DNA from: Asticcacaulis excentricus
GTDB taxonomy: Bacteria > Pseudomonadota > Alphaproteobacteria > Caulobacterales > Caulobacteraceae
Reading direction: 5' to 3'
Assembly: GCF_003966695.1 (NCBI RefSeq)
Contig: NZ_AP018827.1
Location: 1,840,501 to 1,904,500, forward strand
Length of the DNA: 64,000 nt
Positions 62,995-64,000 of this stretch are shown here, piece by piece; the first letter of the stretch is position 1; every line of letters starts with the position of its first letter. The notes under the pieces were generated by a model that did no database searches, was not told the origin of the DNA, and was given only the letters and a program-made list of their open reading frames with translations. Position numbers and translations under genes: made by a program.

Positions 62995-63251
62995 GGGAGG
63001 GGTCTCTGATACGGCACGCTGTCACAATGACTTTATAAAAAAAGTCAAAGTCTTAGGCTGTGCCTGTCTGATAAGCCAGCGCGTGAACGCTGTATGGAAA
63101 CTGGGGGAGGCCTTGAAACCACGAGAACCGTGGGGCCGGGAAATGCGCGACTTGAAGGCCATTCGGCGCGCGCAATGGTTTTGAGCAATACACCCAAACG
63201 CCGAAAGGTCAAGGGATAAGCCCTAGCCTACAATCAGGAGAGAGGCTCAAA
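62995..63251. other. rho leader and hemJ 3' region, no gene
   Basis: The 257-bp gap holds a short hairpin GACTTT-ATAAAA-AAAGTC (63027-63045), about 30 bp upstream of the rho start on the minus strand, and a palindrome CCACG-N5-CGTGG (about 63119-63133). They could be part of rho autoregulation by leader structure. A plus-strand frame reaching into the gap is an antisense shadow of rho. Confidence 0.35.
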
Positions 63252-63707
63252 TCAGATCGTGAACATTTCGGTGGTCACGGCAATGACCATGACAATGGCT
63301 ATGATGGCCGGAATCTCATTGGCGATGCGCCAGAACTTTTCCGAACCAATGTCTTCACCACGATGGAGTTTCTTGAGACGCACGGCGAGAAAATGGTGAT
63401 ACCCGGTGATCAGCACAATGCCGATCATCTTCACCACAAACCACGGCTCGTAAAAGAACTTCCAGCCGAAGCGATCGTGCACATTGCTGTAGATCAGCCC
63501 GGCTCCGAACAGCCAGGCAACGATCATGGCCGGATTCATGATAAAGCGCAGCAGACGCCGCTCCATACCGCTCAAAACCTCGACGACCTGCGGCTTATCG
63601 CGATTGGCAATATGGTTGATGAACAGGCGCGGCAGATAGAGCAGGCCGGCCATCCACGCAATGACGGCCAGTATGTGCAAGCCACGCAGCAGGTCGTAAT
63701 GGTTCAT
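63252..63707 (-). CDS. hemJ: Protoporphyrinogen oxidase HemJ (UPF0093)
   Basis: This 151-residue four-helix membrane protein carries out protoporphyrinogen IX oxidation. It has YDLLRGLHILAVIAWMAGLLYLPRLF (His and conserved aromatic residues), GYHHFLAVRLKKL and RIANEIPAIIAIVMVIAVTTE, all in family order. ATG 63707 gives the usual MNHYDLLRG start. It adjoins hemH and rho, as in Caulobacter. Confidence 0.93.
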   Translation of the reverse strand: MNHYDLLRGLHILAVIAWMAGLLYLPRLFINHIANRDKPQVVEVLSGMERRLLRFIMNPAMIVAWLFGAGLIYSNVHDRFGWKFFYEPWFVVKMIGIVLITGYHHFLAVRLKKLHRGEDIGSEKFWRIANEIPAIIAIVMVIAVTTEMFTI

Positions 63708-63709
63708 CC

Positions 63710-64000
63710 TCAAAAGCCCTTTCGTTTGGGGCATTGCCCGTGGCAGGCGTCACAGGCGTAATCGGCCATGATGGGGGCCTCTGACCCGATAGCCCGCAGC
63801 ACCTCGTCGCCCAGCGCGCGGATAAACAGCGGCTCGATACCAACCACCGGCACACGGACATAGTCCTTCGCCCCATGCTCGTCGGCCAAGTGTTTATACT
63901 CCATATCAAGTTCGACAAGCGTTTCGATATGTTCCGAGACAAAGGCCACCGGCACAACCACGGGCGATTTCCCGCTTTTGACCGTGTCGATAATTGTTTC
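63710..64000 (-). CDS. hemH: Ferrochelatase, 3' part (cut by window edge)
   Basis: Only the last 96 or so codons are in the window (ETIIDTVKSGKSPVVVPVAF to ADYACDACHGQCPKRKGF). FVSEHIETLVELDMEYKHLA is the family signature near the metal site, with catalytic Glu/His in the first part. It inserts iron into protoporphyrin. It ends 2 bp from hemJ and continues off the right edge, probably next to hemE and oriC. Confidence 0.93.
   Translation of the reverse strand, partial: ETIIDTVKSGKSPVVVPVAFVSEHIETLVELDMEYKHLADEHGAKDYVRVPVVGIEPLFIRALGDEVLRAIGSEAPIMADYACDACHGQCPKRKGF

Overview
This is chromosomal DNA of an alphaproteobacterium, most likely of the order Caulobacterales. The evidence is a DivL-type pseudokinase with tyrosine in place of the phospho-acceptor histidine, a CenR-like response regulator, an NtrZ-like periplasmic protein, an essential-type FdxB ferredoxin and perfect Caulobacter-type parS sites (TGTTTCACGTGAAACA). 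Base composition looks moderately GC-rich (by eye about 60%), lower than Caulobacter itself; an Asticcacaulis-like genome would fit, but that is inference.

Layout. 1-7400: an sdpR-sdpI repressor/immunity pair, divL, an L,D-transpeptidase divergent from cenR, an AT-rich orphan gene coupled to a DUF3052 gene, and xthA. 7400-15300: an MHS-family transporter, ribonuclease D, lptC-lptA-lptB (lipopolysaccharide export) and rpoN-hpf-ptsN. 15300-25150: succinyl-CoA:acetate CoA-transferase, Hsp20, rimO, a transaldolase coupled to rimM, a thiE-like gene overlapping head-to-head with the PLP-homeostasis gene, creD, an HPP/CBS protein and fdxB. 25300-32200: sdhCDAB, a Lys/Ala-rich secreted protein, a HIT protein and mdh. 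32300-39900: acetyltransferase, alanine-type aminotransferase, glycosyltransferase, a structured transcribed region before ffh, rpsP, a RidA-like protein and lolA. 40000-47100: pbpC and a giant alpha-2-macroglobulin (yfhM). 47300-50200: a single-domain response regulator, an IS110-family element and ntrZ. 50200-64000: DUF3576 lipoprotein, leuS, lptE and holA facing parB, parA, rsmG, mnmG, mnmE, a DUF6489 gene, rho, hemJ and hemH.

The right third is the conserved origin-proximal block of alphaproteobacteria. Three parS sites lie in rsmG, between mnmG and mnmE, and at the mnmE start, so the window probably ends a short way from oriC (next to hemE in Caulobacter). Envelope functions recur: three Lpt components plus LptE, LolA, PbpC, YfhM, CreD and an L,D-transpeptidase.

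The most distinctive feature is a family of about 100-bp two-hairpin repeats, seven recognisable copies plus fragments. It usually begins TAGAGC, and its first three bases are used as the stop codon of the adjacent gene five times. A fragment of the same family has been absorbed into the N-terminus of RsmG. mnmG carries an apparent single-base frameshift in a C-run. No tRNA, rRNA or CRISPR array was seen.
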